Positions 1 to 9,194 are shown, counted from the first letter of the stretch. The stretch: 64,000 nucleotides of DNA from Lewinella sp. IMCC34191 (GCF_003390935.1 NZ_QNQZ01000015.1:1-64000); one strand, 5' to 3'. The notes: generated from the sequence alone by a model not told the origin. A program made the numbers and translations.

Positions 1-546
1 GCCGTGAACATTGCGCCATCGTCAAGCCGGCGATGGTGCTTTTGGGTGTCGATCAAGGCTCAAATGGCTAATTTGAAGCTTACCAGGATCCGCATGCTTG
101 TTGATGCAGCCGGCCTGCGCCGGCGCACCCGTCAGAGTGTGCAAAAAGTATGGTTTCCGATTTTCTTGCCGTAGCTTAAGGGTACCCCACCGATACCCGA
201 AAAAGATGCCCAAGAAGAAAGGGATAGATACCACCCAGTTCGGGCTTTTTGCCACACCGTCAGGCTGTGCAAAAGCTCCAAGGGCGGCTGTGCGCGCCGA
301 AGGACTTCCGCCCACCTGGAATAGGATAAAATGATTATATTGTTTAAAAATTTTAGAAAGATAAATTTCCAAACATTTGTCGGTGTCTGTTACTCGGGTT
401 GGACTTTTTGCCTAGCCTCCCGATGGGCCACAGACCACCATTTAGGGCGACCGGGAATATTGTCAATTCACCGAAATTAGGGTACATTATAAACACGACT
501 CGCCACTTTTGCAACTTGTATTGCTTGCGTTCAAAAGCTCACAATT
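1..546. other. Region without a convincing gene
   Basis: No gene is supported here. A 116-codon reading frame on the reverse strand (22-372) encodes a hydrophobic peptide with a possible central membrane segment, but it has no recognised domain and its middle overlaps a forward frame of similar length. The stretch also carries a pair of 18-bp direct repeats. Such short conserved-looking frames can belong to dispersed intergenic repeats; this cannot be decided from one copy. The last 200 bases are AT-rich and lead into the lipoprotein gene at 547. Confidence 0.4.
129..274. repeat. Pair of 18-bp direct repeats
   Basis: CCGTCAGAGTGTGCAAAA at 129-146 recurs as CCGTCAGGCTGTGCAAAA at 257-274, with 16 of 18 bases identical and starts 128 bp apart. 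No function is known. The copies bracket the central part of the unassigned reverse reading frame. Confidence 0.5.
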
Positions 547-1578
547 ATGTTAGGCATCTGGGGATACATACGATGGAGGTTGCTTATAATATCTTCGATT
601 CTTGCTTTGGGCGGATGTCTCACCGATAATAATTTGAATACTGTCGAAATATCTTTATATAGGCCGTTTAAGCAAATCACTGATATAGCAGCAACGAGTA
701 GTGATATATATATTATAGTTGATAGGTGTTTGCTATATCAAATTGATGACAGTACTTACCAGGTTTCATTCATTGACAGCATACCAGCGGCGGAATTCAT
801 TTCGGCAAATGACGTCTATGTTAAATCACGGAACAAATTATTTACATTAAAGGAGGAAGGTGATTCTACAAGATTTTCAGCAGTGACAGGGTCGGTTGAT
901 TCAGACTCATTGATCCTTACCGCTAAAGTTGGCAATTCATTTAAAAACTACAACATTGTCAATTGCTGTGACGGTGAATGGGGCGGAACAATAAGTTTTA
1001 TAGATAGAAGTGACACGACCAGCATAAATTCAATTGAGAGCACATGTATGCTAAAAATACTCTCTGGTCCAGAATATCACTATATCCTAAATTACCTAGG
1101 GCATATGATGGGGTCAAGTTCTATTTACAAAATCACTTCAGTTGAGAACCTTCCCGATAAGGAACTCTGCTATAAGTTTGCATACGACCCTGTATCAAAG
1201 AGTTACGTCGATAGCAGCATGCAGGCTATCACTCAAGGTGGAATGAACCAATTAATCCTTGAGGCAAATGGCGTTGAAATAGTGGACGGTCAAATCATAA
1301 AGGACAACGTGTTTGTTTTGCTGAAATATAAGTGGCCAGACAAAATGAACTTGACTATGATAATTGAAAATGATCTTACAACGGTGAAATCGTTTGAATA
1401 TCAGCATAAGGAAAATCCATTATCGATTGGTGGCACGATTACAGCAGAAGGCAAAGTTTATATTCGCCAATCTTTGTGGGGCTACGATCGGCTGAAAGAT
1501 GGCAAACGCTATGAAAATGAGATCGTTGTGTTTGACCTTGTGACTAACGAATTAAAGCAAATAACAATTGCAAGATGA
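547..1578 (+). CDS. Putative lipoprotein of unknown function
   Basis: This 343-residue protein has a typical SPII signal: Arg9 and Arg11, a hydrophobic run, then the lipobox LGGC with Cys24, so it should be exported and lipid-anchored. The remainder is rich in short beta-type stretches and Asp/Ser and may be a propeller-like fold, but no family was recognised. The codon use is clearly more AT-rich than in the genes after 5.9 kb, which suggests acquired DNA. It lies just left of an IS3-family element and is one of three unrecognised lipoproteins in this stretch. The ATG at 547 is chosen because it gives a complete signal peptide. Confidence 0.7.
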   Translation: MLGIWGYIRWRLLIISSILALGGCLTDNNLNTVEISLYRPFKQITDIAATSSDIYIIVDRCLLYQIDDSTYQVSFIDSIPAAEFISANDVYVKSRNKLFTLKEEGDSTRFSAVTGSVDSDSLILTAKVGNSFKNYNIVNCCDGEWGGTISFIDRSDTTSINSIESTCMLKILSGPEYHYILNYLGHMMGSSSIYKITSVENLPDKELCYKFAYDPVSKSYVDSSMQAITQGGMNQLILEANGVEIVDGQIIKDNVFVLLKYKWPDKMNLTMIIENDLTTVKSFEYQHKENPLSIGGTITAEGKVYIRQSLWGYDRLKDGKRYENEIVVFDLVTNELKQITIAR

Positions 1579-1766
1579 ATTGCTCAACATAGCGCCAACA
1601 ACTTTAGGTTAGTGTGTCACGCCGGTTCCCTCACCCCCAGACGCACCCCGTTTTCCGGCCGTACCCAGCCGCCTTATTTCAGTTGATTCGGCGGGAACTA
1701 ACCCCTCGCTCGCCCTCCTTATCCCATGGCCGCTGTGCCGGTAGCTTCCGGGTGGGGAGGTGTATA

Positions 1767-1803
1767 GTTACCCCCAAAAACTGGACAGCAGCTTAAGGTG
1801 ATG
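1767..1803 (+). repeat. IS left terminal inverted repeat
   Basis: GTTACCCCC, TGGACAG and CTTAAGGTGATG occur in this order, matching the reverse complement of the right end. The spacers differ in length between the two ends. Confidence 0.8.
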
Positions 1804-1839
1804 AAACAACCTTAATTTCATCACGTAAACTGTTGTTTT

Positions 1840-2130
1840 ATGGCACGCAAACGCCGCAAATTTTCTGCTGAGTTTAAACATCGGGTAGCCCTGGAGGCCG
1901 TCAGCGAACGCAAAACGCTCACCGAACTGGCCCAAGATTACGACCTGCACCCCAACCAAATTGTCCAGTGGAAGAAGGTGCTCCAGCAGGACGGATAAAG
2001 CCTTTTCCAGCGGAAAAACAAGACCACCGACGATGACCACAGCGAACTCATTGAACGGCTCTACCAGCAGATCGGTCAGCTTCAGTTTGAACTGAACTGG
2101 CTCAAAAAAAAATCAGGACATGGGGCTTGA
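1840..2130 (+). pseudogene. IS3-family orfA with internal TAA
   Basis: The frame starts MARKRRKFSAEFKHRVALEA, the standard HTH_Tnp_1 start of IS3 OrfA. It runs to Gly52 and then hits TAA at 1996-1998. Continuing in the same frame gives a normal OrfA C-terminus with the leucine-zipper-like QQIGQLQFELNWLKKKSGHG, ending at TGA 2128-2130. The stop is thus a nonsense change in an otherwise intact gene of about 96 codons. A run of nine A residues at 2104-2112 resembles the slippery site often used for OrfAB fusion, but the orfB frame is +1 relative to orfA rather than the usual -1. Confidence 0.85.
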
Positions 2131-2983
2131 TCAGAAACGGCTGGCGGTCGAACCGGATCATCCCCGCTTAACCATTGAGCGACAATGCGAACTGCTGGGG
2201 ATCAGCCGCTCCAGCTATTACTACCGCGCTCAACCGGAGACGGTGGACAACCTGCGCTATATGCGATTGATCGATGAGCAATACATCCAAACACCCTTCT
2301 ATGGAGTGCCGCGGATGACCGCCAGCCTACGGCGGCAGGGTCACCAGGTCAATCATAAGCGCGTAGCCCGCCTGATGCGGCAGATCGGTATCCAGGGCCT
2401 CCAGGCACGCAAGCACGGTCGCAGTATGGCCGATGGAAGTGAGCATCGCATCTATCCCTATCTGCTGCGCGATCTATCGGTAGAGCGTCCCAATCAGGTC
2501 TGGTCGACGGATATCACCTACGTGCCCATGGAGCAGGGTTTTCTATATCTTACGGCCGTGCTTGATTGGTATAGCCGGCGGGTCCTGAGCTGGGAGTTGT
2601 CGAATAGCATGGACCGCAGTTTTTGTATCAGCTGCCTGGAAAGTGCCCTGGCCAACTTCGGCAAGCCCGAGATTTTTAACACGGACCAGGGACCTCAGTA
2701 CACGAGCCGTGACTTTACCGGCCGCCTGGAAAAAGAAGGGATCGCAGTGTCAATGGATGGCCGGGGTCGCGCCCTGGATAATGTCTTTATCGAGCGGTTG
2801 TGGAAGAGCGTGAAGTACGAATACATTTACCTGCATGGGCATCAGGACGGCCTATAGATGTACCAAGGCCTGCGGGAATACTTTGATTTCTATAACTTCG
2901 ATCGACCGCACCAAAGTCTGGGTTACCGAACCCCGGAAGAAACATATAGTAATTTTTCCGATACTTTCCCGCCCCCGGGCTAG
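2120..2983 (+). pseudogene. IS3-family orfB transposase, nonsense-truncated
   Basis: This is an IS3 OrfB with the HTH_21 region near the N-terminus and an rve integrase core. The DDE residues lie in DITYVPM, NTDQGPQYTS and the Glu of FIERLWKSVKYEY. The frame stops at TAG 2855-2857 after 245 codons. Reading through it restores the conserved family end YQGLREYFDFYNFDRPHQSLGYRTPEE in pieces up to TAG 2981-2983, which lies at the centre of the 50-bp palindrome. The amber codon therefore removes about 41 C-terminal residues. All three catalytic residues precede it, but activity is doubtful, also because orfA is broken. Confidence 0.85.
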
Positions 2984-3006
2984 CCCGGGGGCGGGAAAGT
3001 ATCGGA
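2957..3006. repeat. Perfect 50-bp palindrome at IS right end
   Basis: Positions 2957-2981 and 2982-3006 are exact reverse complements with no loop, centred on GGGCTAGCCC. The arms are very GC-rich near the centre. The palindrome holds the natural orfB stop and ends two bases before the inner part of the right terminal repeat. It could form a strong hairpin or cruciform and act as a terminator-like block, or it may be a separate small insertion in the IS. Confidence 0.95.
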
Positions 3007-3008
3007 TC

Positions 3009-3053
3009 CATCACCTTAAGTTCTCTTAAAATCTGTCCAAAGAAGGGGGTAAC
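3009..3053 (-). repeat. IS right terminal inverted repeat
   Basis: Read on the reverse strand it gives GTTACCCCC, then TGGACAG and CTTAAGGTGATG, matching the left end with a longer inner spacer. Confidence 0.8.
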
Positions 3054-3210
3054 CTCAGTGCGATCAAAAAGGACGAGAGCTGCTTACCGAGAGTTTAAAA
3101 TTTCATACCAAAACCGACCGGTAGATCGCCTTATCGTTCGACCATCAATAGCGCTGGGCAGAGTAAACAACTCGTTTCCTGTCGGCAATATCTTCTTAAA
3201 ACCCACGACC

Positions 3211-3945
3211 ATGACCAAATCAGGAATCACGCTTTGTCTTTCGATATTGATCATGGCAAGTTGTCGAGCCCCCGAAGTATTTACTAAGCTGCCAGAGAAC
3301 TATTCCGGAGAAGAGATGATTAGCTACCAACTGGCTAAAATGACAAACAACCGGGATTACCTACATGATTTCCTCGTGGCCTCGTCATCCGAAGCGAAAG
3401 TGCCCTACCTAGAGTATTTTGAATTGCTCCAATCTTCTCAGTCTAGGGACGTCGAGGAACTTAGCGCCTCCTTTCCCGATGCCAAGTGTCAGTTGGAGGA
3501 GCTAAACCAAAATGCTTCACCGGGCGATGGTGCATCCCAAATCATTCAGATAGTCGCGTTAAATTACATCCGCAAGTATTTGATACCCCAAGTTTCTCAG
3601 GGAAATAGGGAACACTTGAAGGATGTTTTTGCATTAATCATGCCATTTCGCCCCATCGACTTAGATGTGCTAACGGATGCGTACATTGAAATTGCCCCGC
3701 TACTGAATAAAGATGAGCAGATTACATATTATGCCTACCTGGTAGATGTATATCGAGAGCAATCCATCACCGCAAAAGCGAGATTCATCAAAGCCAAACA
3801 CGACTACGAAAACGTCTCAACGGACAGGGAAAGATTCGGAGCTTTCATTGTAGGAAAGCGATATGAGTGCGTCCTCCGGAGTTTGCGGTATTCAGACAAA
3901 AAGCTGAAGTTAAGGGAAGCACTTGCAAATCACGGGCAACGTTAA
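3211..3945 (+). CDS. Putative lipoprotein of unknown function
   Basis: The product has 244 residues and a short SPII signal with the lipobox IMASC, lipid-modified at Cys18. The open frame extends upstream to 3058, but only the ATG at 3211 puts the signal peptide at the N-terminus. The mature part looks mainly alpha-helical, with several Tyr/Leu-rich helices, and resembles no family I recognise. It starts 158 bp right of the IS and shares the more AT-rich composition of its neighbours. Confidence 0.65.
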   Translation: MTKSGITLCLSILIMASCRAPEVFTKLPENYSGEEMISYQLAKMTNNRDYLHDFLVASSSEAKVPYLEYFELLQSSQSRDVEELSASFPDAKCQLEELNQNASPGDGASQIIQIVALNYIRKYLIPQVSQGNREHLKDVFALIMPFRPIDLDVLTDAYIEIAPLLNKDEQITYYAYLVDVYREQSITAKARFIKAKHDYENVSTDRERFGAFIVGKRYECVLRSLRYSDKKLKLREALANHGQR

Positions 3946-4235
3946 TTCCTGATAGAAAAAGCAGCAGTGAAATGCGTTTTGTCCCGTTCCCGCAGATTAG
4001 AAGACACGATCTTTTATTCTACGCTCAGACTGACGCTGTATGCCTACATTCCGACCGGTGGCCAGACAGCAAGCTATCCCTGCGCTAACTCGTAGCGCCT
4101 ACTTTTACGTGTATCTTAATCAGCAGTTGAAAAACGCAGCACTCAAGGTACCCACTTCGTCAAAAAGAATTCGTGTATTTTGAATAGCCGCATCATCCAA
4201 CCTTTTTGTAGCCGACCAACGGATGAACGCAACTG
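3946..4235. other. Intergenic region, possible promoter
   Basis: No gene is seen. TATTTTG at 4176-4182 is close to the Bacteroidota -7 box and lies 54 bp before the next ATG, so it may drive the lipoprotein at 4236. Confidence 0.3.
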
Positions 4236-5417
4236 ATGACCGTAATCGTCCATTCCGTCCTGTCGGTCTTGTTCATCGCTTACATCGTGGCAAGTCTGAG
4301 CTGCAACAACTCGAACCAGATGCCGCGATTACCCGTGCGAAACGACTATATTGTTATTGGCACCTCCCGCTCATCACCGGATAGCTATTATACCGTAGGA
4401 GAAATCGTCAGCATTCAGCAGGACAGCATCCTTTCTTACTCCATTCTCGATCCTCTTTCCATTAGGAGGTTTGCACAGCAAGATTCAACGATTCGCATAA
4501 ATGGAAATCTATATTTATTCAAGTCAGTAAAAGCAGTACCTCCTCATCGCACGGACACGGCGGATCAAATCATCATATACATCGATGCGATTAAGCCAAT
4601 CGATTCTCATCTGGGTTCCATTCTAAGTAGCGATCGTACGCTCAGTTTGATTGGCGGGAAAGACAGCCTGAACCTCACCTTCTATGATTACCAGGAGGAA
4701 ACAGGCGTAGCAGGCACGGGGAATTGCCTGCAGATTAGCCAGTTCGCAAGAAACAAGCAGGGCAGTCAAAGCAACGACCTGCGGGCAGTCCATTATGGAA
4801 TTTATGATAAATCCGGACTGGTCATAGCCGTACCGGACGAGACCTTATCCGCCTACCAATACTTCGTCGTGGAATCGGAAGCCGAAGAGAAGTTGACGGC
4901 CAGATTACTACATACGCATAGCCGTATCGGCTATGAGCAGGAGGAATATCTTTTAACGCAAACCCTTTCTAAACCAGATGCGCAGATCGATTCAGCCTAC
5001 GCCGACTTAAGTCATCCCATCCTGGAACGAAAGGTCCGCTTGGGCTTCACTACCCATTACAATGATTTCAGGGCGAGGGGAGGGGTATACGATAGCGAAT
5101 TAGAATCGCTCAAGGTCGACTATGCTGACAACCTAATGCAGCTATCCATAAATGACAGCTACTTAATCAATGACACCTATCGAATAGACACCGAGAGGAT
5201 GCACGTGTTGTTTGACAAGCAGTGTGCATTCAATTCATCGATTGAAGTGATCTCCGGGCACCCGCACATTAGGGTTCCCCTCCTGGTAGGAAGCAGTTTG
5301 GTGAATGATAAAATCGAGGTGACCTCCTCTTCCGCAACTGATGCCGAGATCGACAACATCAAAGCGGAAGGGATAAATCTCAAAATCCGATACGTTTTAA
5401 TTCCCCTGCCAAATTAG
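4236..5417 (+). CDS. Putative lipoprotein of unknown function
   Basis: The product has 393 residues, with an N-terminal hydrophobic segment ending in the lipobox SLSC (Cys23). It should be an exported lipoprotein. The mature region is rich in Asp, Ser, Tyr and Ile and looks beta-rich. No domain was recognised. Together with the genes at 547 and 3211 it forms a group of three unknown lipoproteins around an insertion sequence, and all three are more AT-rich than the genes beyond 5.9 kb. This suggests a variable locus rather than core chromosome. Confidence 0.7.
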   Translation: MTVIVHSVLSVLFIAYIVASLSCNNSNQMPRLPVRNDYIVIGTSRSSPDSYYTVGEIVSIQQDSILSYSILDPLSIRRFAQQDSTIRINGNLYLFKSVKAVPPHRTDTADQIIIYIDAIKPIDSHLGSILSSDRTLSLIGGKDSLNLTFYDYQEETGVAGTGNCLQISQFARNKQGSQSNDLRAVHYGIYDKSGLVIAVPDETLSAYQYFVVESEAEEKLTARLLHTHSRIGYEQEEYLLTQTLSKPDAQIDSAYADLSHPILERKVRLGFTTHYNDFRARGGVYDSELESLKVDYADNLMQLSINDSYLINDTYRIDTERMHVLFDKQCAFNSSIEVISGHPHIRVPLLVGSSLVNDKIEVTSSSATDAEIDNIKAEGINLKIRYVLIPLPN

Positions 5418-5512
5418 ATTTTTGAATGATCGATTTGATGGCAGCTCCAATCGACCTGCGACCAAATGAAAGCAGAAACGGTTGCTATCTATGGATGGGC
5501 AGCGTAGATTTC

Positions 5513-5534
5513 TCCCTACAAACTTTTGTAGGGA
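5513..5534. repeat. Short hairpin after the lipoprotein gene
   Basis: TCCCTACAAA and TTTGTAGGGA are perfect 10-base arms separated by CT. It follows the stop at 5417 by about 95 bp. There is no T-run after it, so it may be a weak terminator or another RNA structure. Confidence 0.45.
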
Positions 5535-5601
5535 ACAGGAACTTAGCGGGTGAACCGAGCGAAAGCTCTTATGGCTTCGGTATGGCAGCAGGCTACAATT
5601 T

Positions 5602-5859
5602 TTAAGCCTGGCGAGGCAGCGCTTTACGGTCTTCGTACAGGCGTGCCTCGAGCAGCAGGCTGTCGGTGGAAGGGACCCGTTCGAAGCGCAGGGGTAGCGA
5701 GTCGATTTGTACGAATCGGACACTGCTGTTGGGAAAGATGCGCAGGGTAGGCTCGCCCGGATTTTGCGGTAGACGGTTGGTCGTCCAGCGGGCGTTGGTA
5801 TGCGTCGCGCGGAATGGTAGCTCGCCCTCCAGCATGGCATAGCTATCTCCGTGACACAT
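5602..5859 (-). pseudogene. Possible remnant of a larger gene
   Basis: An 85-codon reverse frame starts directly after an in-frame TAG and has codon use like the GC-rich genes of the region. Its second half reads like the C-terminal beta-sandwich end of a secreted enzyme, with short alternating hydrophobic strands around PTLRIFPNSSVRFVQ. No signal peptide or catalytic motif is present. It may be the tail of a gene lost during rearrangement next to the IS-bearing island. It could also be a chance frame. Confidence 0.35.
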
Positions 5860-5929
5860 CTAAAAAGTCATTTCGACAATTCAAAGGAAACGGCGTACAT
5901 TCACGATACAAACCAACGAACGAGTCGAC

Positions 5930-6877
5930 ATGAAAATCAAACAATATTCGGTGCGGAGCCTGCTCCTCGCCGGTCTCTTCTTCTGCGGCGCCGGCCTTGC
6001 AACGGCCCAGGACGGCACCATCTATCCCCTGGACGCGCCCGATGAGTCCAACGCCATCCCCCTCAATACCGGTGGGGTAGAGGACCAGCCGGCCTCCGAA
6101 TCTTGGTTCCGGCAGTGGGGTGACCCGATGGCCCGCAACATCACCGAAGCTACGCTCACGCCCTTCCTGCCCGACCCCGATAAGGCCAACGGCGCCGCCG
6201 TCATCGTCGCCCCGGGCGGTGGCTTTATGTGGCTCTCCATGGGCAACGAAGGCTGGGAAGTAGCCCAGGCGCTCGCCGATCAGGGCATCGCCGCTTTCGT
6301 ACTGAAGTATCGCCTGTTCCCGACCGCCGAGACCCTGGATGGTTTCAAGGACTTTATGGAACGTCCCCGCACCCCGCCGCCCGCTGAGGAAGGAGAAGAT
6401 GCCGCCCCCGCGCCCCGCCGCCCGCAGCGTGACCTGTCCAACCAGCTGGAAGACGCCGAAGCCGCCTACGCCATGATCGTGAACCGCGCCGACGAATGGG
6501 GCATCGATACCGATCGCATCGGCATGATCGGCTTCTCCGCCGGTGCCGGCCTCACCATGCACTCCACCCTCAACTCCGAGAAGATGGACCTCGCCTTCAT
6601 CGGGCCTATTTACGGTGGCATGGGTGAAGTGGAAGTGCCCGCCGACGCTCCCCCCATGTTCGCGGCCATCGCCTCGGACGACTTCCTTTTCGGAGGCCAG
6701 TTCGGCGTGATCAAGTCCTGGTACGATGCCAAGATCCCCGTCGAGTTCCACCTCTACCAGAACGGCGGACACGGCTTCGGTCTCGGTAACCCCGACCGCA
6801 CCAGCAATAAATGGTTCGATGCCTTCGTCCACTGGCTCGAAGTGAACGACTTTATGGAAACCGCCACCGGCAAATAA
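5930..6877 (+). CDS. Secreted alpha/beta-hydrolase (esterase)
   Basis: The 315-residue protein has a clear signal peptide ending near ATAQ (about residue 26). The hydrolase core shows an oxyanion-hole GGG in APGGGF, the nucleophile elbow GFSAG, and the terminal His in GGHGFG. These are features of the BD-FAE/acetyl-xylan-esterase-like family, whose members remove acyl groups from polysaccharides. A Pro/Ala/Glu-rich insert near residues 145-165 is unusual. A second paralogous hydrolase lies at 29992. The next gene is a convergent glycosidase-like protein, so a role in glycan breakdown is likely; the exact substrate is unknown. Confidence 0.8.
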   Translation: MKIKQYSVRSLLLAGLFFCGAGLATAQDGTIYPLDAPDESNAIPLNTGGVEDQPASESWFRQWGDPMARNITEATLTPFLPDPDKANGAAVIVAPGGGFMWLSMGNEGWEVAQALADQGIAAFVLKYRLFPTAETLDGFKDFMERPRTPPPAEEGEDAAPAPRRPQRDLSNQLEDAEAAYAMIVNRADEWGIDTDRIGMIGFSAGAGLTMHSTLNSEKMDLAFIGPIYGGMGEVEVPADAPPMFAAIASDDFLFGGQFGVIKSWYDAKIPVEFHLYQNGGHGFGLGNPDRTSNKWFDAFVHWLEVNDFMETATGK

Positions 6878-6913
6878 TCCGGTCGGAGCGTTACCGTTTT
6901 ATCGTAAAAAAGC

Positions 6914-6945
6914 ATGCCCTTACCCTTCGCGACGGGTAAGGGCAT
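6914..6945. terminator. Bidirectional intrinsic terminator
   Basis: ATGCCCTTACCC (6914-6925) and GGGTAAGGGCAT (6934-6945) form a perfect 12-bp stem with an 8-base loop. TTTTCATT follows on the forward strand, and an A-run at 6905-6911 gives a T-run on the reverse strand. It lies between the convergent genes ending at 6877 and 6990. Confidence 0.9.
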
Positions 6946-6989
6946 TTTCATTAGATGGGCGGGCAGGTGCGATCAATCGGGCGACACCA

Positions 6990-9194
6990 TCAGAGCATCT
7001 TACGCAATCCTTCCCACCGCACGTTCCAGTCCGCCGGGAAGCCGCTGCCCGCCGGGGTATCCTGGCTGCCGGCGGCCATCAGGGCCAGGGCGGATAGGAA
7101 GCCGCCGTTACCGGGCAGGTATAGGCGCAGGTTGCTGCGCTGGTAGTTGTGGCCGTTCTGTAGAAAGATATTTTTGGGTACGTCCATGAGCAAGGCATCG
7201 ACGGCGCGTTCCGGCTGCCCCAGGCGGGCAGCGGTCATCGCGGTCATCGGAAAATCCCAGCCCCAGGTTTCCTCCCAGTGCCAGATCTGCCAGACGGTAT
7301 CCAGGGTCCGCGCCATGATCGCCGGATCCAGTCCCTCGGTGGCGGGCAGAATGCCGTAAGCGCCGAGGACGCTTGGGTGATCGGTCATGTAAGGTTCGTT
7401 GGTGTAGCTGTCGGGCGCACTGGTGGCGGCCAGGTAGAGCTCATCCTGCACGGGTAGGGGAGAGATGCCTTGTAGTACCCGGTCCCAGTCTGGGCGCCGC
7501 TTCTGGCCGAGCCGTTCCCGCCACTGCTGGGCGGTCTCCAGGCCCCACTTCCAGTAGGCCAGTTCGAAGGTCGTATTGTAGGTGGTATCGGCCCCGAAGC
7601 GTTCCTGGGCGGCAATGAGGCCCGGACCGAGGATGTATTCCCCCCGGGTCGAGTCATAGTGGGCGAAGTCGGCCATGAAAGCGGCGCTCTCTTCCACTAG
7701 CGGCGTGTATTCCTTCAGGAAGGCCGTATCCGGATCTAGCTGGTACAGTTGCTCGGCAAAGTAGATCGGGTGGGGCTGCTGCCATAGTAAGTATGAACCG
7801 ATGGAGGAGACGGTTTCTCCGCCCCAGATATCCGTCATCTTCTGCCAGCGAACGCCCTCGAAACCCTGCCGCTCGGCAATGACCCGCGCCCCGGGCAGGG
7901 CGGTGAAGTACCAATCCAGGTAGCGGCGCAATACGTCCGGTTCTCCCCATTGCCCAAAGTGGACCCCATGCCACCACGCCATCTCCAGGTGGGGTTTGCC
8001 GTACCAGGAGTTGTAGGTCAGCCCGGTTTCCTGCGGCGGGGCGCTGCCCGACGTATTTACGTGCGTCAGGTAGCGCGAAAGGACCATCCGGCGCTCCAGC
8101 TCGGCAGCGCGGGGGTCGTTCACCGCCCCGAAATCGATGATGCCGCCGTCATTCCAATAGTTGGCGTAGTCCTCCGCAATGTCCTCCAAGCTTTCCGCCA
8201 CGGAGGTGGGGCGACCGTGCTGGGCCACCGGGGCAAAGGCCACGGAAAACGACCAGTTATCGCCTTCCGCTTCCGGTATCCAGCGGTAACCGGCCGTCGC
8301 CGTCTCCACCTCATCGACGGGCAGGGAACTCTGCACTTCGGTGTAATAGGTAGTCGAATCGATCGCTCTGCGGATACGCCACCACCGTTCGGTCAGCTCC
8401 TGGAACGTCAGGCGATCCCCCTCGTCGGCCGCAAACTCGGCCGCGGCGTCCAGCCACAGACCGGTAGGGTAGGGGAAGTCGACCTTCAGCGCCAGCCGTC
8501 CGGCTTCGATCAGCGGACTCCGCACTTCCGCTACCAGTACGTCCGCATCCTGCCGGGCCGCCGTGATGACCTGCACCGGTACGCCTTCAACCGTAAACCG
8601 GCTTATTATCCGGCCGCGCCACAGGTCGAGTTCCTGCTCGACGCCCTGGATATCTTCCGGGCCGGCCAGGCTTCCATCCGCTAACCGGATCTCCCAGCCG
8701 ATCGACCCCAGTGGCAGCCGGTGGGGATTGCTGCGGATGTATTCCCCGGCCACGCCGGCTTCGGTACTGTCCGACCACTGCACCGCGTAGGGTACCCGCC
8801 GCCCGTGGCTTTCGGTGTAGCGCAAGGTTTGCTCGATGCGGTAGTCCGCGTCCGAGGGGAAGCTGTGCCAGCCCCACTCCGAAAAGGTGCCGAGGGGAAT
8901 GCCGTTCTCGTAGGTTACGGGAAAGGTCTGCAGCCCGGTCACGTCCACCGTCGCGGCAAAGCGGCCGTTCCCGACGGTCAGCGGATTGAGGGTATCCAGA
9001 ACGGAGGACCGGACGTTATGGCGCTCCACGATCGGCTGGCGATCGATACCCCTCGTTTCCCCCTGTGCCGCGCCGGGAGCGGAAAACACAAGCAGCGAGA
9101 GAAAGAGAAGGATAGCTGAGGTCGTGGGTGCTTTCGATCTGGCTGGATAGGGTGAAAAAGGTTTTGTGTTGTGGAGGTTTCTGATTTTTTGCAT
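6990..9194 (-). CDS. Six-hairpin glycosidase-like secreted protein
   Basis: The product has 734 residues. It has an N-terminal basic stretch, a hydrophobic signal segment ending around PGAAQ, a beta-rich N-terminal half and a Trp-rich helical C-terminal half. The helical part contains PHLEMAWWHGVHFGQW and WHWEETWGWDFPM, typical of (alpha/alpha)6-barrel glycoside hydrolases of the GH65/GH95 kind. I could not assign a CAZy family. A longer start at 9212 is a TTG inside the -7 promoter box, so the ATG at 9194 is used. With the esterase and two sulfatases nearby it fits extracellular or periplasmic glycan processing. Confidence 0.7.
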   Translation of the reverse strand: MQKIRNLHNTKPFSPYPARSKAPTTSAILLFLSLLVFSAPGAAQGETRGIDRQPIVERHNVRSSVLDTLNPLTVGNGRFAATVDVTGLQTFPVTYENGIPLGTFSEWGWHSFPSDADYRIEQTLRYTESHGRRVPYAVQWSDSTEAGVAGEYIRSNPHRLPLGSIGWEIRLADGSLAGPEDIQGVEQELDLWRGRIISRFTVEGVPVQVITAARQDADVLVAEVRSPLIEAGRLALKVDFPYPTGLWLDAAAEFAADEGDRLTFQELTERWWRIRRAIDSTTYYTEVQSSLPVDEVETATAGYRWIPEAEGDNWSFSVAFAPVAQHGRPTSVAESLEDIAEDYANYWNDGGIIDFGAVNDPRAAELERRMVLSRYLTHVNTSGSAPPQETGLTYNSWYGKPHLEMAWWHGVHFGQWGEPDVLRRYLDWYFTALPGARVIAERQGFEGVRWQKMTDIWGGETVSSIGSYLLWQQPHPIYFAEQLYQLDPDTAFLKEYTPLVEESAAFMADFAHYDSTRGEYILGPGLIAAQERFGADTTYNTTFELAYWKWGLETAQQWRERLGQKRRPDWDRVLQGISPLPVQDELYLAATSAPDSYTNEPYMTDHPSVLGAYGILPATEGLDPAIMARTLDTVWQIWHWEETWGWDFPMTAMTAARLGQPERAVDALLMDVPKNIFLQNGHNYQRSNLRLYLPGNGGFLSALALMAAGSQDTPAGSGFPADWNVRWEGLRKML

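Larger units (their letters stand above)
1767..3053 (+). mobile_element. IS3-family insertion sequence, decaying
   Basis: The element is about 1.29 kb, the usual IS3 size. Its ends match as imperfect inverted repeats. Both begin GTTACCCCC, both contain TGGACAG some 5-6 bases further in, and both contain CTTAAGGTGATG. Between them lie orfA (HTH) and orfB (DDE integrase core), overlapping as usual. Each frame has one in-frame stop codon, so the copy is probably inactive. No convincing target duplication was seen: the flanks are TATA on the left and CTCA on the right. A perfect 50-bp palindrome sits just inside the right end. Confidence 0.9.

Noticed and set aside
1614-1796. 60-codon forward frame just before the IS
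   Set aside because: It runs into the IS left end and has no start context or recognisable feature.
1763-3057. Target-site duplication of the IS
   Set aside because: TATA and CTCA flank the ends; no direct repeat of 3-5 bases is present.
3867-4088. 73-codon forward frame after the lipoprotein at 3211
   Set aside because: It overlaps the real gene and shows no protein-like pattern.
5843-6832. 329-codon reverse-strand frame over the esterase
   Set aside because: The forward frame has signal peptide and catalytic motifs; the reverse frame is a compositional shadow.
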